64,000 nt of DNA from Paenibacillus taihuensis (GTDB lineage: Bacteria; Bacillota; Bacilli; Paenibacillales; Paenibacillaceae): assembly GCF_003386535.1 (NCBI RefSeq), contig NZ_QTTN01000017.1:1-64000 (forward strand), in the 5' to 3' direction. The notes under the pieces are model-generated. The model ran no database searches. It saw only the letters and a list, made by a program, of their open reading frames with translations, and was not told where the DNA came from. A program made the position numbers and the translations under genes. This document shows, piece after piece, positions 48,001 through 55,001 of this stretch (within the stretch, counting starts at the first letter, position 1; every line of letters starts with the position of its first letter).

Positions 48001-48781
48001 CGCGATTGTAAGCGCAATGGTCGTGTCGGCGAAGCATTTTACGACGAAGAAAGGACAGGCGATGGCCTTCCTTGAAGTCGAGGATCGTATCATGCGCGTC
48101 GAGGCGGTCGCATTCCCGACGATATGGAAGCGCCACTCGGCTGCGCTCGATCCGGGCAGCCTCGTCATTGTGCTCGCCAGCGTGCAGCATCAGGATGAGG
48201 ACTATAAGCTCCTCATCGAGGATGTCGTGCCGCTTGGCGGCGGCACTGGAATGGGCGGCGCGGCCATCGATGTGGCCGCGCAGGTGCTGCGGCTGCAGCG
48301 GCAAGCCCGCAGCCGCAGCAGCGAAGCCGCGACGCGCGCCGGCGGCGGAGCCTCGCGGCCCGCGCAGGCGCAGGCGAAGCCGTCCGCGCCGGCGCAGCCG
48401 GGCAGCGCGAGCGCGGCCGCACCGCGCCAAGCGGCAGCTTCGCCTGCCGCTGGAGCGCCGCAGCCGCGCGCGAGTGCGCCGGCCTCGGCGCAAGCCGCGG
48501 CTCAGCAAGCTGCCCCGGCGAAGCCGGCTCCTGCCGCCGCAGCGCCAAAACGGCCGCAGCGGCTCTACGTCAAAATCGCCGCAGGCCGCGAAGACTCCGC
48601 TTCGCTCGCAAAGCTGAAATCGCTGCTAACGAGCAGCCCAGGCCTCTATGAAACTGTCCTGTTCTACGAGCGCGAAGGACGGACTTTGGCGCTAAGTGAC
48701 GCCTTCCGTATCAAACCTTCGCAGCAGCTGCTGTCGCAAATCGAGTCGATATTTGGTAAAGGGTCGGCAGTTGTGAAATAA
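45050..48781 (+). CDS. dnaE: DNA polymerase III alpha subunit DnaE
   Basis: Replicative polymerase of the DnaE type, 1243 aa. The PHP domain starts at HLHVHSEFSLLDG (residue 8). Polymerase aspartates lie in PDIDIDFND (408-416), with palm, thumb and fingers through about 830. A helix-hairpin-helix and OB domain follow (about 840-1080). Residues about 1084-1166 are an Ala/Pro/Gln/Arg-rich disordered linker, and a conserved C-terminal beta domain (RLYVKIAAGRED) ends the protein. It is longer than Bacillus DnaE mainly by this linker. The ATG at 45050, 8 bp from AAGGA, matches family starts; the frame is open to 44993. Confidence 0.96.
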   Translation: MSGERDFVHLHVHSEFSLLDGAARIKDLVDQASGLGMKALALTDHGVLYGAVPFYKACIAKGIKPIIGCEVYLTTGSRFDKGARKDNPIYHLILLAKNETGYRNLMKLSSIGHLEGFHYKPRIDFEVLSEFSEGLICLSSCLGSEIAQHLLHDRYEHALKSAERYRSIFVDDFYLELQDHGMLEQKKVLQATLRLAEETGILTVATNDVHYLKPTDAAVQDVLICIGTGKTVEDDDRLKMMTDQMYLKSADEMELQFRQAQDAVARTVEIAAKCQLELTFGRALLPKFSPIPAGMNSADYLSTLCHEGLEARYSGDPAWTTEAGRKERIEERLNYELGVIEKMGFSDYFLIVWDFIRFAHEQGIRTGPGRGSSAGSLVAYSLNITDVDPIKYKLLFERFLNPERITMPDIDIDFNDERRDEVISYVSAKYGEEHVAQIITFGTMAAKAAVRDVGRAMAVPFGEVDRAAKLIPNQLGITLAEAMRVSTELREAAERQPKTADLLRMALKVEGMPRHASTHAAGVVISGEPLTHYVPLQAGSEKTALTQYSMEHLESVGLLKMDFLGLRTLSILERALDWVKKQQGITVDFRFIPDNDPATYAMLTRGETTGIFQLESAGVRRVLKELKPTQFEDIVSVLALYRPGPMEFIPKYIAGKHGLTEVEYPHPSLEPILADTYGIIVYQEQIMQIASVMAGFSLGEADLLRRAVSKKKREVLDEQRAHFVEGSLRQGYAEKDAHAVYDMIVRFADYGFPRAHAAAYGVLAFQTAWLKANHPVPFMASMLASVTGSQRKTAEYVDECRRMGIDVLPPDVNESNVTFTPVNGAVRFGLAAIKNVGTQAIESLMKERADRPFESLLDLCRRADLRVVNKRVLESLIQAGACDSRWGHRAQLVAVLDETVEAALKWRKEREELQIELFGFDEVQNWDVEMPEVPAYTTGQMLSLERELLGMYLSGHPLDAHEAELGELPLDRLVDLTEVPDGYFAIVSAMVVSAKHFTTKKGQAMAFLEVEDRIMRVEAVAFPTIWKRHSAALDPGSLVIVLASVQHQDEDYKLLIEDVVPLGGGTGMGGAAIDVAAQVLRLQRQARSRSSEAATRAGGGASRPAQAQAKPSAPAQPGSASAAAPRQAAASPAAGAPQPRASAPASAQAAAQQAAPAKPAPAAAAPKRPQRLYVKIAAGREDSASLAKLKSLLTSSPGLYETVLFYEREGRTLALSDAFRIKPSQQLLSQIESIFGKGSAVVK

Positions 48782-48930
48782 TAACGCTAATGGACCCGAA
48801 TAAACGGTTTTCTTAGTGCAAAAGGTTTTGTTCAGTAGAGGCACATGTTGATATGAAGCTGCATACATTTAGGAGACACAGAGCTATTTTGCAATCGCTG
48901 TATAGGTTGCAAGCAGCTGTGCAATTCGCC

Positions 48931-49000
48931 GCTTGTATGGGCTGAAGCAGCCAGGAAACGGAGCGAACGCTCCCCCTGTCTCCTCCCAATTCGTACAAGC
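48931..49000 (+). promoter_or_regulatory. Multi-hairpin leader (candidate cis-regulatory RNA)
   Basis: A 9-bp closing stem (48931-48939 with 48992-49000, one wobble) encloses two perfect hairpins: GGCTG-AAG-CAGCC (48940-48952) and GGAGCG-AA-CGCTCC (48960-48973). A pyrimidine tract CCCCTGTCTCCTCCC follows inside the junction. The GGGGGG ribosome site of the next gene lies 6 bp beyond the closing stem and could pair with that tract. It matches no riboswitch class I can name. Confidence 0.5.
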
Positions 49001-49019
49001 TGATGCGGGGGGATGAACA

Positions 49020-49514
49020 GTGTCGTCCGATATGGAGAAATGGCTGAACAGACGCGGTGTTTCGGTTAGCGATGTTGCGGATATTGTATTTTCGCTGCAG
49101 CGTCCGTATAATCCGGCTTTGACCTATGAAGAATGCGAGGAGAGCGTGCTTGCCGTGCTTAGCAAGCGGGAGGTGCAATACGTCCTGTTTACGGGGATTG
49201 CGCTGGATGAACTGGCAGAGCAGAAGCTGCTGCCGGCGCCTCTTCAAGCCATTATGGAAGCGGATGAATCGCTCTACGGCGTTGACGAAACGCTCGCGCT
49301 CGGCATTACGAATGTGTATGGTATGATCGGACTTACAAGCTTCGGCTATCTCGATAAAGTGAAGCCGGGCATCATCCGTAAATTGAATGAGAAGGGCACG
49401 CATGTGCATGTTTTCTTGGACGATCTCGTCGCAGGCCTCGCCGCTGCCGCATCCGCAAGGATAGCGCATCAGGATCCGAAAGCGAACCGGTACGAAGTCA
49501 CGGACACGCCTTAA
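49020..49514 (+). CDS. YutG/PgpA-like protein (phosphatidylglycerophosphatase A family)
   Basis: A 164-aa protein of the PgpA/LtpA group. The core resembles YutG: FTGIALDELAEQKLLP, SLYGVDETLALGITNVYG, FGYLDKVKPGII, and a histidine/aspartate stretch HVHVFLDDLVAG near residues 125-140. PgpA enzymes dephosphorylate phosphatidylglycerophosphate, but they are membrane proteins and this one has only weak hydrophobic segments, so the reaction is unproven. Start: GTG, 7 bp after GGGGGGA. It occupies the position of ytsJ in Bacillus. Confidence 0.82.
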   Translation: MSSDMEKWLNRRGVSVSDVADIVFSLQRPYNPALTYEECEESVLAVLSKREVQYVLFTGIALDELAEQKLLPAPLQAIMEADESLYGVDETLALGITNVYGMIGLTSFGYLDKVKPGIIRKLNEKGTHVHVFLDDLVAGLAAAASARIAHQDPKANRYEVTDTP

Positions 49515-49591
49515 GGAGCGCTGCCGCTTTCCGGGTCTGGAATAAGTACGCTGCAGAGGCGCCGTTGCGATGAAAAGCAATCATGTGATAT

Positions 49592-49606
49592 CATGATGAC
49601 ATCATG
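49592..49606. promoter_or_regulatory. Perfect palindrome before the acc gene group
   Basis: CATGATG, one base, CATCATG. TCATGTG also occurs just upstream at 49581-49587, and ATCATGTG overlaps the right arm. It lies about 87 bp before the DUF2007-like gene and resembles an operator of a dimeric repressor; the regulator is unknown. Confidence 0.45.
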
Positions 49607-49692
49607 TGTCCAAATAACATGTGTTCATTTTGCGGCTTATGCCTATAAGTGCGTTCAGATGTTCTTTTTATCATTGCAAGGAGGTACTCTTC

Positions 49693-49887
49693 ATGTGGAC
49701 GGTTATCTATATCGCGCCTACGGCAAAAATTGCGGAGAGCATCAAAAACCGGCTGACCCAAGAAGGGTTTCTCGTAAAAATCAGACCAATCAACGTATCG
49801 AAACAGCAATACGAGATATTGGTCCCGTCTGGCGAACTGGAAGAAGTGCAGGAAGTGCTGAACAATATTCTAAACTCGGGGCGGTAA
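49693..49887 (+). CDS. Small DUF2007-like protein
   Basis: A 64-aa protein with the pattern of a ferredoxin-like DUF2007 (putative signal transducing) domain: strand WTVIYIAP, helix [15 protein letters not shown], strand LVKIRPIN, strand QYEILVP, helix [13 protein letters not shown]. The ATG at 49693 follows AAGGAGG by 9 bp. It precedes accD by 37 bp and is probably co-transcribed with it. A regulatory role in fatty-acid synthesis is inferred from position only. Confidence 0.75.
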   Translation: MWTVIYIAPTAKIAESIKNRLTQEGFLVKIRPINVSKQQYEILVPSGELEEVQEVLNNILNSGR

Positions 49888-49924
49888 TCACTTAAACTTA
49901 CTGCGTTCCAAAGAGGTGTCACTC

Positions 49925-50797
49925 GTGTTCAAGGACTTATTTCATAAAAAGAAGTATGCCACAATACCTTCGGGACAGCCGCGTACGAAGCCGGATATTC
50001 CGGAAGGCTTGATGTCCAAATGCCCGAAGTGCGGCAACATTCAATTTAGCAAAGAAGTCGAGAAAAACTTAAAAGTATGTCCGAGCTGCGGTCATCATTT
50101 CCGGCTTAACGCCTGGGAGCGCATCGCAATTACGCTCGACGAAGGTAAACTAACGGAGCTGGATGCGGAGCTCGAATCCGTCGATCCGCTCGGTTTCCCT
50201 GGTTATGCAAGCAAGCTGGAAGCGCAGAAGAAGAGCTCCGGCCTTAAAGATGCGGTTGTTACAGGCACAGGGACGATCGGCGGTCTGCCGGTCGTCGCCG
50301 CATTCATGAGCTTTGATTTCTTCGCAGGCAGCATGGGTTCCGTTGTCGGCGAGAAAATTACCCGTGCGATCGAGCATGCGCACGCGAACAAGCTTCCGAT
50401 GATCATCTTCTCCACATCGAGCGGCGCGCGTATGCAAGAAAGTATCCTAAGCCTCATGCAAATGGCAAAGACAAGTGCAGCCCTTGCGAAGTTCCAAGGC
50501 GACGGCGGTCTGTATATTTCCGTTATGACCGATCCTACAACAGGCGGCGTCTCCGCAAGCTTCGCGATGCTTGGCGACTTCAATTTGTCCGAGCCTGGCG
50601 CGCTCATCGGCTTTGCAGGCCGAATCGTTATCGAACAAACCATTCGTCAGAAGCTGCCGGACAACTTCCAAACTGCGGAGTTCAACCTGCAGCACGGACA
50701 GCTCGACAAGGTGGTACACCGTAAAGAAATGAAAGCTACACTTACGAAACTGCTTGATATGCATTCGGTAAAGGGGGAAATTATCAATGGCGGGTGA
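49925..50797 (+). CDS. accD: Acetyl-CoA carboxylase carboxyltransferase subunit beta
   Basis: Beta half of the carboxyltransferase that makes malonyl-CoA, 290 aa. The N-terminal zinc ribbon has C33, C36, C52 and C55. The crotonase-fold domain shows [25 protein letters not shown] and [11 protein letters not shown]. The start is the GTG at 49925, 6 bp after AAAGAGGTG and matching other AccD N-termini; a GTG at 49916 lies within the ribosome site. It overlaps accA by 11 bp. Confidence 0.97.
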   Translation: MFKDLFHKKKYATIPSGQPRTKPDIPEGLMSKCPKCGNIQFSKEVEKNLKVCPSCGHHFRLNAWERIAITLDEGKLTELDAELESVDPLGFPGYASKLEAQKKSSGLKDAVVTGTGTIGGLPVVAAFMSFDFFAGSMGSVVGEKITRAIEHAHANKLPMIIFSTSSGARMQESILSLMQMAKTSAALAKFQGDGGLYISVMTDPTTGGVSASFAMLGDFNLSEPGALIGFAGRIVIEQTIRQKLPDNFQTAEFNLQHGQLDKVVHRKEMKATLTKLLDMHSVKGEIINGG

Positions 50798-51788
50798 GCT
50801 GCCGTTTGAGAAGCCGCTTAACGAGCTGCAAAAGAAAGTCGAAGAGCTGAAGAAATTCGGCCAGGAGTCGGGCATCGATTTCAGCGATGAAATCGCCCGA
50901 CTGGAAGAACGCTGCAAACAACTGCAAGAAGAGCTGTACAACGAATTGACGCCTGCTCAGAAGATGCATCTGGCGCGTCATCATGGTCGCCCTACGACGC
51001 TAGACTACATAGGGATGATTTTTACAGACTTTATCGAGCTTCACGGCGATCGTCTGTTTGCCGACGATCTTGCGATCGTTGGCGGTCTGGCGAAGATAAA
51101 CGGCCTGCCGGTGACGGTTATCGGTCATCAGCGCGGCAAAGACACGAAGGATAACATTGCCCGTTTCTTCGGCAGTCCGCATCCGGAAGGGTTCCGCAAG
51201 GCACTCAGACTGATGCAGCAAGCGAACAAATTCGGACGTCCAATCGTAACGTTCATCGATACGAAAGGCGCTTATCCAGGCAATACAGCGGAAGAACGCG
51301 GTCAATCCGAAGCGATTGCCCGTAATTTGCGTGAGATGGCGGTGCTTGGCGTACCGATCATCTGCGTCGTAATCGGCGAAGGCGGTAGCGGCGGCGCACT
51401 TGCGCTTGGCGTCGGCAATCGTGTGCTCATGCTGGAAAATGCGATTTACTCTGCGATTTCGCCTAATGGCGCTGCATCGATTTTGTGGAAAGACGCTGGT
51501 CGAGCAGATGAGGCGGCAGGCGTGATGAAGATTACGGCCGTCGACTTGAAGGAGTTCGGCATTATTGAAGAGATCGTTGCCGAGCCGCAAGGCGGAGCGC
51601 ACCGTGATCTAGCTGAGCAGTCGGAGACGATCAAGGAAGCGATCTGGCGTCATATTGGCGAATTGGCGGGGCTTACGCCGGAGCAGTTGATTGAAGATCG
51701 ATACGAAAAATTCCGCCGCATCGGACAGTACCGGACACCTGCGCCAGATGCGAATCAGGTTCAAGAGGTTGAATCTGCCGGCGTTTAA
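50787..51788 (+). CDS. accA: Acetyl-CoA carboxylase carboxyltransferase subunit alpha
   Basis: Alpha partner of AccD, 333 aa. An N-terminal coiled helical region ([16 protein letters not shown]) leads into the crotonase-fold core with [28 protein letters not shown] and [24 protein letters not shown] precedes the ATG inside accD, giving coupled 1:1 translation. pyk follows after only 62 bp; no pfkA lies between. Confidence 0.97.
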   Translation: MAGELPFEKPLNELQKKVEELKKFGQESGIDFSDEIARLEERCKQLQEELYNELTPAQKMHLARHHGRPTTLDYIGMIFTDFIELHGDRLFADDLAIVGGLAKINGLPVTVIGHQRGKDTKDNIARFFGSPHPEGFRKALRLMQQANKFGRPIVTFIDTKGAYPGNTAEERGQSEAIARNLREMAVLGVPIICVVIGEGGSGGALALGVGNRVLMLENAIYSAISPNGAASILWKDAGRADEAAGVMKITAVDLKEFGIIEEIVAEPQGGAHRDLAEQSETIKEAIWRHIGELAGLTPEQLIEDRYEKFRRIGQYRTPAPDANQVQEVESAGV

Positions 51789-51850
51789 AATAATGACTGT
51801 ACAACGATAACGACATTGTGATCGTGCAGACGGAGGATGGAAAATTACTT

Positions 51851-53605
51851 ATGCGTAAAACGAAAATTGTATGTACAATCGGGCCTTCCAGCGAATCGCT
51901 CGAGAACACGAAGAAACTGATCAATGCAGGCATGAACGTAGCTCGTCTGAACTTCTCCCACGGAGATTTCGAAGAGCACGGCAACCGGATCAAGAACATC
52001 CGCCAAGCTTGCTCAGAGCTGGGCACAACCGTTGCGATCCTGCTTGACACGAAGGGCCCAGAGATTCGTCTTGGCAAATTGAAGGAAGAGCCGATTGAAC
52101 TCAACCAAGGCGAGACGATTACGCTGACAACGGAAGAAATTCTCGGCGACCGTAACCGTATTCCGGTTACTTACTCGAATCTGCCTGCAGACGTTCACGA
52201 AGGCTCGACAATCTTGATCGATGACGGTTTGATCGGCTTGACGGTTGAAGAAGTCGAAGGCACTGAGATCAAATGCCGTATCGTGAACAGCGGTCCAATC
52301 AAGAGCAAGAAAGGCGTTAACGTTCCTGGCGTACACATCTCCTTGCCCGGTATCACAGAGAAGGACGCGAACGATATCATCTTCGGTATCGAGCAAGGCA
52401 TCGACTTCATCGCGGCTTCGTTCGTGCGTAAAGCGACTGACGTGCTTGAAATCCGTGAACTGCTTGAGAAGCATAACGCAAGCCACATCCAAATCATCTC
52501 GAAGATCGAAAACCAACAAGGCGTCGACAACCTGGACGAAATCCTTGAAGTGTCCGACGGCCTTATGGTTGCGCGCGGCGACCTCGGCGTAGAAATTCCA
52601 GCTGAAGAAGTACCGCTCGTACAGAAGAAAATGATTCAGAAGTGTAATCTCGCAGGCAAGCCGGTTATCACGGCTACGCAAATGCTGGATTCCATGCAGC
52701 GTAACCCGCGCCCGACTCGTGCGGAAGCAAGCGACGTTGCGAACGCAGTCTTCGACGGCACGGACGCCATTATGCTTTCCGGCGAGACGGCTGCCGGCAA
52801 ATACCCGGTAGAATCGGTTCAAACCATGTCCCGTATCGCAGTTCGTGCGGAAGAGACGCTGAACTACCGTGAAATCTTCACGCGTCAAGCGAATGCGCAG
52901 CAAACAACAGTAACAGAAGCAATCAGCCAAGCTGTTGCCAACTCTGCTCTTGATTTGAACGCAAAAGCGATTATTACATCCACAGAGAGCGGCTACACAG
53001 CGCGTATGATCTCCAAGTACCGTCCGAAATCGCCGATCATCGCGGTAACGCCGGCCCAGCAAGTGATGCGCCGTTTGGCTCTTATCTGGGGTGTAACGCC
53101 AGTTCTTGGCACACCAGCCCAAACGACGGACGAAATGTTCGACATCGCCGTTCAAGGCGGCATTAGCTCCGGCATGGTGAAGCTTGGCGATACGGTTATC
53201 ATCACAGCGGGCGTACCAGTTGGCCGTTCCGGTTCGACGAACCTGATCAAGATCCACACGATCGGCGAGATGATCGCTAAGGGTCAAGGTATCGGTACAC
53301 AAACAGCAACGGGCAAAGTCGTTGTAGCGCGCACGCCGCAAGAAGCGATCGCGAAGACAACGGAAGGTTCGATCCTTGTAACTGTTTCGACAGACAAAGA
53401 ATATATGCCAGCGATCTCCAAGGCAGCTGCGGTAATCACGGAGCAAGGCGGGATCACTAGCCATGCAGCGATCGTAGCGTTGAACCTGGGTATCCCGGTT
53501 ATCCTAGGCGTACAGAACGCGCTTGAGCTGCTGCAAGACGGTTCGGAAGTAACGGTATATGCTGAAGTTGGCGTTATCTACTCCGGACAAGCTAAAGTGA
53601 TGTAA
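51851..53605 (+). CDS. pyk: Pyruvate kinase with C-terminal PEP-utiliser domain
   Basis: Converts phosphoenolpyruvate and ADP to pyruvate and ATP. It has 584 aa: [12 protein letters not shown] start, [11 protein letters not shown], the metal motif in [24 protein letters not shown] and [12 protein letters not shown]. The Bacillus-type C-terminal extra domain (about residues 480-584) keeps the [11 protein letters not shown] segment of PEP-utilising enzymes. The start at 51851 follows GGAGGATGG; an earlier in-frame start at 51818 lacks a site. Confidence 0.97.
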   Translation: MRKTKIVCTIGPSSESLENTKKLINAGMNVARLNFSHGDFEEHGNRIKNIRQACSELGTTVAILLDTKGPEIRLGKLKEEPIELNQGETITLTTEEILGDRNRIPVTYSNLPADVHEGSTILIDDGLIGLTVEEVEGTEIKCRIVNSGPIKSKKGVNVPGVHISLPGITEKDANDIIFGIEQGIDFIAASFVRKATDVLEIRELLEKHNASHIQIISKIENQQGVDNLDEILEVSDGLMVARGDLGVEIPAEEVPLVQKKMIQKCNLAGKPVITATQMLDSMQRNPRPTRAEASDVANAVFDGTDAIMLSGETAAGKYPVESVQTMSRIAVRAEETLNYREIFTRQANAQQTTVTEAISQAVANSALDLNAKAIITSTESGYTARMISKYRPKSPIIAVTPAQQVMRRLALIWGVTPVLGTPAQTTDEMFDIAVQGGISSGMVKLGDTVIITAGVPVGRSGSTNLIKIHTIGEMIAKGQGIGTQTATGKVVVARTPQEAIAKTTEGSILVTVSTDKEYMPAISKAAAVITEQGGITSHAAIVALNLGIPVILGVQNALELLQDGSEVTVYAEVGVIYSGQAKVM

Positions 53606-53629
53606 GAAGATGATTGAAAGATCGATCAG

Positions 53630-53662
53630 AAGCGATGGTGCCTTACGGTGCTGTCGCTTTTT
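53630..53662 (+). terminator. Weak terminator-like hairpin after pyk
   Basis: AAGCGA (53630-53635) and TCGCTT (53654-53659) with a large poorly paired loop, then a short T-run. It may allow read-through into the thioesterase gene. Confidence 0.35.
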
Positions 53663-53691
53663 GTTCAAGTTCAAAAGTAGGTGATCGGATA

Positions 53692-54207
53692 ATGAAGGAA
53701 GAGAATGCGGCTGAGAAGAAAGTCATATGGCATCTGCATCCTTTGCGCGTCCGGTATCAGGAAACGGACCAGATGGGCGTTGTCTTTCACGGCAATTATT
53801 TGACTTGGTTTGAGATTGGGCGAACGGAGCTGGTCAGATCGCTTGGCATGTCGTACATCGAGATCGAGAAGGCAGGGCTGCTTCTCCCGGTTGTCGATAT
53901 CGATTGCTCGTATGTATCCCCGGCTCGTTATGACGATGTCGTTATGATTTGTACACGTATTGAGGAGCTTTCGCCGATTCGGATGGCATTCCGGTCGGAA
54001 GTTCGTCTTGCGGAGTCTTCGGAAACCATCCCGCGTTGGTGGCATGGGTCAGTGCCGCCGGGCAAGCTGCTGACGAAAGGCGGCACCCGCCATGTGTGGG
54101 TCAATGGAGATTGGCGCCCAGCGAGGCTGGATAAGCCTTTTCCGGCTGTCTATGCTCGTCTGCAAGCAGCCGCAGCTGGTGAGGTGCAAGAGGAAGGGAG
54201 CGCGTAA
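53692..54207 (+). CDS. Acyl-CoA thioesterase, 4HBT/YbgC-like
   Basis: A 171-aa hotdog-fold thioesterase. The catalytic motif is RYQETDQMGVVFHGNYLTWF near residues 22-41, with the family aspartate in ETDQMG and tyrosine in HGNY. A YVSPARYDDVVMI strand and a C-terminal extension follow. The ATG at 53692 follows TAGGTGAT. It is separated from fxsA by 3 bp and so is co-transcribed with it. Natural acyl-CoA substrate unknown. Confidence 0.9.
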   Translation: MKEENAAEKKVIWHLHPLRVRYQETDQMGVVFHGNYLTWFEIGRTELVRSLGMSYIEIEKAGLLLPVVDIDCSYVSPARYDDVVMICTRIEELSPIRMAFRSEVRLAESSETIPRWWHGSVPPGKLLTKGGTRHVWVNGDWRPARLDKPFPAVYARLQAAAAGEVQEEGSA

Positions 54208-54210
54208 CCG

Positions 54211-54603
54211 ATGTTAAAGTGGCTCATCGCTGCAATCATCCTTATTCCGGCAATCGAGATGTGGGGCATTATCCAAGTGGGTCATGCCATCGGCGGCTGG
54301 ACAACTTTCGGTCTCATTCTGCTCACGGGTTTCGCAGGTGCGCAGCTTGCGCGCCTTGAAGGACGCAAGGCGATTGAAGATGTGAAGCTGCATCTCCAGA
54401 GCGGTAAACCGCCGGGTCATGCAATGCTGAACGGCATTTGTGTTCTTATCGGCGGCTTGCTGCTCTTAATGCCGGGCTTCTTCTCCGACATTGTAGGGAT
54501 CACCATGCTTTTCCCGTTAACGAGGCCGTTCTATCGCATGATGATCTACCGTTGGCTGGAGAATAAGCTGCGGAACGGGTCGTTTGTCATTCGAAGAAGG
54601 TAA
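54211..54603 (+). CDS. fxsA: FxsA family membrane protein
   Basis: A 130-aa membrane protein with the FxsA signatures: LIPAIEMWGIIQVG in the first helix, TGFAGAQLARLEG after the second, and GGLLLLMPGFFSDIVGI in the third. An arginine-rich C-terminal tail (IRRR) follows. FxsA in Escherichia coli modulates phage exclusion; in Bacillales it stands beside pyk as here. Followed by a strong terminator. Confidence 0.95.
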   Translation: MLKWLIAAIILIPAIEMWGIIQVGHAIGGWTTFGLILLTGFAGAQLARLEGRKAIEDVKLHLQSGKPPGHAMLNGICVLIGGLLLLMPGFFSDIVGITMLFPLTRPFYRMMIYRWLENKLRNGSFVIRRR

Positions 54604-54630
54604 GTAGCGATATGTATTGCATGCTAATAG

Positions 54631-54671
54631 CAGCGGAACAACAGAGATATCTCTTGTTCCGCTGTTTTTTT
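54631..54671 (+). terminator. Intrinsic terminator after fxsA
   Basis: Perfect 11-bp arms (54631-54641, 54654-54664), 12-nt loop, then seven T. Confidence 0.95.
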
Positions 54672-54749
54672 ATTTATATTTGTGCCAAGTTTGCACAGAT
54701 TTCACGCTATTTTATGCTCTTCTTGCATAAAAACGAGACTTGGATACCA

Positions 54750-54778
54750 TTGACAGTAAAGCGTTTTCATAATAAGAT
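54750..54778 (+). promoter_or_regulatory. Amylopullulanase promoter with overlapping cre-like site
   Basis: TTGACA (54750-54755), 17 bp, TAAGAT (54773-54778). The spacer holds a cre-like sequence at 54756-54769 (12 of 14 positions of TGWAANCGNTNWCA on the minus strand), placed where CcpA would block the polymerase. The rest of the 328-bp gap down to the gene holds the second cre-like site and no credible gene. Confidence 0.6.
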
Positions 54779-54913
54779 GTAAACACTGAAACAGGCTGTT
54801 TACCTAGGTTTAATGCGGAAAATCGAACAGTCTTGTCAATCGCTGTAAGTTCTCCGGCATAAAAGGCGAAGCATGGAAAAAATTCTCTGGAAAGGGGTTT
54901 GTTCGTCAATTTG

Positions 54914-54927
54914 TGCAAACGTTTTCT
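54914..54927 (+). promoter_or_regulatory. Second cre-like site before the amylopullulanase gene
   Basis: TGCAAACGTTTTCT matches 12 of 14 positions of the cre consensus and lies 75 bp before the start codon, in the transcribed leader, fitting a CcpA roadblock. Confidence 0.5.
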
Positions 54928-55001
54928 CAAAAAGTTAGGATGATATACCCATTTATGGAAACCCCACTCGACATCGTTAATTTCAACAGGGAGGCTAAGA
55001 A

